Shown piece after piece: positions 61,161 to 64,000 of a stretch of 64,000 nt of DNA. Source of the DNA: Siminovitchia fortis (GTDB taxonomy: Bacteria; Bacillota; Bacilli; Bacillales; Bacillaceae_C). The position numbers and the translations under genes were made by a program. Numbering within the stretch: the first letter of the stretch is position 1; every line of letters starts with the position of its first letter. The notes beneath the pieces were generated by a model. The model worked only from the letters and a program-made list of their open reading frames with translations. It was not told the origin of the DNA and made no database searches. The stretch covers positions 248,001 to 312,000 of the forward strand of contig NZ_QYTU02000001.1 in the NCBI RefSeq assembly GCF_003605365.2, in the 5' to 3' direction.

Positions 61161-62906
61161 TCATACGATTATTTTTCTGTTAAGTGACCCGGCCTGCATT
61201 TGATACATTTGCCTGTATATGCCGCTCTGCGCCAATAATTCATCATGGGTTCCCTGCTCTTTGATCACACCCCGTTCCAATACGAGGATACGGTCGGCAT
61301 TTTTTATGGTAGACAGGCGGTGGGCAATGATGAAGGTTGTACGCCCCTTCTTCAGGACATCCATCGCATGCTGGATGATTTCCTCTGTTTCTGTATCAAT
61401 ATTGGATGTTGCCTCATCCAATATTAATATCGCGGGATCAAAAGCAAGCGCCCGCGCAAATGAGATCAACTGACGCTGGCCGGAAGAAAGGGTGCTGCCT
61501 TTTTCAACAACCGGCTCATCCATGCCTTTTTTGAGATTGAGTACGCGTTCTCCCCCAACCGCTTTCAATGCTTCTTCTGCTTTTTCCCGTGTAATTCTTG
61601 GGTTGTTTAAACTGATATTGGAGAAAACAGTTCCGGTAAATAAATATGGATCTTGTAAAACAATGCCCATATGCTGGCGTATCGCCTGTCTCGGCACGGA
61701 TGTTATGTCTACCCCGTCTATAAATATCTTTCCTTTCGTTGGATCATAGAAGCGGAATAATAAATTCATAATCGAGCTTTTTCCGGAACCCGTATGCCCT
61801 ACCAACGCCACGGTTTCGCTTTGTTTCGCTTCGAAGGTAATATTTTTCAAAACATATTCGTTGTCCTTGTATGCAAAAGAGACATCGTCGAAAAAAACAT
61901 GCCCTTCGTATCTTGGCATTGTATCCTCCGACACCTTTTCCCCACTTATATCCAACACTTCAAACACCCGGCTCCCGGCGGCAAGCGAGCGCTCAAGCTG
62001 GGAAAACTGATTGACGATCGTCGTTATCGGGTTGAATAATTTCGTCAAATAATCGACAAACGCGTATAAAGTACCCGCAGTTACGATTGCCGATCCCGAA
62101 ATCGATTTGGTTCCAAAGTAAAGGATGAAAATGGCAAACATCATCAAGCGAATCGTACTCACCAAATTAAAGGAAGTAGCCGAATCCAGGAACAACAATT
62201 TTCGCTGATACGTATAATGCTCTTCATTCATCTCATCGAATTCTTTCGTCATTTGCTTTTCGCGCCGAAAGGCTTGAATGATGGGCATGCCCTGAATAGA
62301 TTCATTAATCAGGGCATTGAGATCAGCGATTTTGGTGCGAATCACAGCGTTGTATTCCGCAGCATATTTTCTATACAAAATCATCCAAATATAGACGAGT
62401 GGAAGCAAGCCGAGTGCAATCATCGCCATTTTCCAGTTTAAAATGAACAGCGCCACGTACACACCGGCTACCGTTATAAGACCTGTCGCAATATTGGAAA
62501 GTACCTGGACATATAAATTTCTCACCGCCTCCGTATCATTTGTCACGCGCGCGACAATTTTTCCAGCCGGAAGATGATCAAAATGCTGGATAGGCAAAGT
62601 TTGAATATGGCCAAATATGTCTTGGCGCAGCTTTTGTACAACCCGGTTCGCTCCTATTTGCAAATAGATAAACATGAAATAACGCAAGATGGCTGTGGCT
62701 ATCGCTAACATTAAAAACAAACAAAGCAGCCAGGCAATCGGCCCTGCTTCAATTTTTCCCAATTCCATATGCTCATCTATGATATGTTTGGCAATAAACG
62801 GGCCCGAAAGTTCTGTAAAAACTGCCCCGGTTAAGAAAAATAATCCGAGAAAAATGGGCCGTTTAAAATACATGGCATATTCCGTCAATCGTTTACCCGT
62901 GCTCAT
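61161..62906 (-). CDS. bmrD: Heterodimeric ABC multidrug exporter, BmrD/YheH-like half
   Basis: A 581-residue half-transporter with six TM helices (to about 310) and one nucleotide-binding domain. Walker A is GHTGSGKSS, signature LSSGQRQLIS, Walker B ILILDEATSNID with the catalytic Glu, and H-loop IIAHRLST. It is close to B. subtilis YheH, but lacks the ~90-residue insert after TM1. Its ATG overlaps the stop of the partner gene as ATGA. It should provide the consensus ATP site of the heterodimer. Confidence 0.88.
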   Translation of the reverse strand: MSTGKRLTEYAMYFKRPIFLGLFFLTGAVFTELSGPFIAKHIIDEHMELGKIEAGPIAWLLCLFLMLAIATAILRYFMFIYLQIGANRVVQKLRQDIFGHIQTLPIQHFDHLPAGKIVARVTNDTEAVRNLYVQVLSNIATGLITVAGVYVALFILNWKMAMIALGLLPLVYIWMILYRKYAAEYNAVIRTKIADLNALINESIQGMPIIQAFRREKQMTKEFDEMNEEHYTYQRKLLFLDSATSFNLVSTIRLMMFAIFILYFGTKSISGSAIVTAGTLYAFVDYLTKLFNPITTIVNQFSQLERSLAAGSRVFEVLDISGEKVSEDTMPRYEGHVFFDDVSFAYKDNEYVLKNITFEAKQSETVALVGHTGSGKSSIMNLLFRFYDPTKGKIFIDGVDITSVPRQAIRQHMGIVLQDPYLFTGTVFSNISLNNPRITREKAEEALKAVGGERVLNLKKGMDEPVVEKGSTLSSGQRQLISFARALAFDPAILILDEATSNIDTETEEIIQHAMDVLKKGRTTFIIAHRLSTIKNADRILVLERGVIKEQGTHDELLAQSGIYRQMYQMQAGSLNRKIIV

Positions 62907-64000
62907 GAGCCGCCGTCCACCTCCAGCTGCTGGCGGTCAAATTGTTCTTTATACCAGCCGTTTTGTTGAATGAGCTCCTCATGTGTTCCCTGCTCGATGA
63001 TCCGTCCTTCGTCGAGAACGATAATTTGGTTTGCGTGCTGTACACTCGATAAACGATGTGTCGTAATGATGGTTGTCTTGCCCCTTCTTTCATTTTGAAT
63101 GTTTTTGATAATACTGGCTTCTGTATTGGCATCAACGGCTGACAGGGAATCATCGAGAATGAGTATTTCAGGATCTTTAATGAGCGCACGTGCAATGGAC
63201 ACTCGCTGCTTTTGTCCCCCTGATAAGGAAACCCCTTTTTCACCCACAAGTGTTTCGAGTCCCATTGGGAGATTTTTCAAATCCTTTTCAAAGGAGGCAA
63301 GGCGGATGGCTTTCCTCAATTCAGCCTCCGTTGCATCTTCCTTACCGAATAAAATATTTTCCCGAATGGTACGGGAAAATAACACATGATCCTGTGGTAC
63401 ATATCCGATCCAATCAAGGATCTGTTCCTTTGGTTGCGAAGTTATTTCAACCCCATCAATCGTTAATTGCCCTTTTTCAAGCGGATATTCGCGCAATAAT
63501 TGCCTTAGAAATGTCGTTTTTCCTGCCCCTGTTTTTCCGACAATCCCCAGTGTTTCTCCTTTTCTCAAAGACAAAGAAATTTCCTGTAAATTTTTCACCT
63601 GGCTCGTTGGATATTGAAACTCCAGATTTTTAAAATCGAGCGCATTCGGCTTTTTAAGCTCTACCGTTTTTTTACTATTTTGAACATCCGCATTATAGCC
63701 AAGGGTTTGCAGTACCCGGTCCAGTGATGCATTTCCCTGCTGCATGACATTAATCAATTCGCCAATAGCGAAAATAGGCCAGACAGCAAGCCCTAAATAT
63801 ACGTTGAATGTGATAAGCTGTCCCACTGTCATTTCCCCATTTGATACTAAAAATGCGCCGTATCCAAGCGAGATGACATAGCTGATTCCTGTTCCGAATT
63901 TCGTTATCGGCCCGAATAAAGCGTTTATTTTGGCTGTTTCCATGTTTTTTTCGTAGACGGTTTCACTCATGTCGGCAAACCTTGCTTCATCTTCCTTCTC
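62903..64000 (-). CDS. bmrC: Heterodimeric ABC multidrug exporter, BmrC/YheI-like half (5' end beyond the window)
   Basis: The last ~365 codons of a half-transporter that continues past base 64000. Visible are TM5-TM6 and the nucleotide-binding domain: Walker A GKTGAGKTT, signature LSGGQKQRVS, Walker B ILILDDSLSAVD, H-loop ITTHRLSS. The residue after Walker B is Asp instead of Glu, so this half carries the degenerate site, as usual in BmrC-type partners. In B. subtilis bmrCD is preceded by a ribosome-mediated attenuator (bmrB); that region is outside the window. Confidence 0.88.
   Translation of the reverse strand, partial: EKEDEARFADMSETVYEKNMETAKINALFGPITKFGTGISYVISLGYGAFLVSNGEMTVGQLITFNVYLGLAVWPIFAIGELINVMQQGNASLDRVLQTLGYNADVQNSKKTVELKKPNALDFKNLEFQYPTSQVKNLQEISLSLRKGETLGIVGKTGAGKTTFLRQLLREYPLEKGQLTIDGVEITSQPKEQILDWIGYVPQDHVLFSRTIRENILFGKEDATEAELRKAIRLASFEKDLKNLPMGLETLVGEKGVSLSGGQKQRVSIARALIKDPEILILDDSLSAVDANTEASIIKNIQNERRGKTTIITTHRLSSVQHANQIIVLDEGRIIEQGTHEELIQQNGWYKEQFDRQQLEVDGGS

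Overview
This 64 kb window comes from the chromosome of an endospore-forming, low-to-moderate GC member of the Bacillaceae. The block hisS-aspS / SH3-amidase / dtd / relA / apt / recJ / cation transporter / secDF / comN / spoVB / yrbG / yrzE / yajC / tgt / queA / ruvB / ruvA follows the Bacillus subtilis gene order closely. Sporulation genes (GerP-like proteins, spoVB, a YjcZ protein behind a SigK-type promoter) and SigB-type promoters support this. The genus cannot be fixed from the sequence alone. No rRNA, tRNA or CRISPR array was seen.

Layout. 1-2.6 kb: GerP-like spore germination proteins and a small heat-shock protein. 2.6-24.5 kb: conserved housekeeping core on the minus strand (tRNA charging behind a T-box, stringent response, adenine salvage, recombination, protein export, queuosine tRNA modification, Holliday junction processing), with spoVB, yrzE and the amidase facing the other way. 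24.6-35.5 kb: stress and accessory genes, including a SigB-controlled YflT protein, an orphan ABC ATPase, several tiny proteins (28032-28205, 28472-28573, 28650-28817, 30273-30443), an MBL-fold hydrolase, a 654-aa aconitase and a YhgE/Pip membrane protein. 35.5-44 kb: purine transport and salvage (a PurBox-controlled permease-phosphoribosyltransferase pair and a second NCS2 permease), a LOG-family protein, acetyltransferase, thioesterase and pseudouridine synthase, plus several kinds of non-coding repeat. 44-56 kb: a drug/toxin defence region. It holds a TetR-autoregulated six-gene operon with two ABC systems and a small HU-like protein, a 14-TM MFS exporter and a ribosome-protection-type ABC-F protein. 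The last two sit behind homologous transcription attenuators that each contain a three-codon leader ORF. 56-64 kb: a diaminopropionate ammonia-lyase/M20 amidohydrolase pair, an IS605/TnpB remnant, a zinc-ribbon membrane protein and a heterodimeric BmrCD-type multidrug exporter that runs off the right edge.

Main discoveries to follow up: (1) the paired leaders upstream of the MFS and ABC-F genes, with near-identical mutually exclusive stems and MKN/MKY micro-ORFs, and a second 20-codon leader ORF before the MFS gene; (2) a likely catabolite-controlled, pseudoknot-prone small RNA at 42.1-42.4 kb; (3) an overlapping Asp/His specifier (GACAC) in the hisS-aspS T-box; (4) the TetR/HU-like/dual-ABC operon; (5) a Phd-antitoxin/Uma2 nuclease fusion; (6) nested, chimeric dispersed repeats around the second purine permease.
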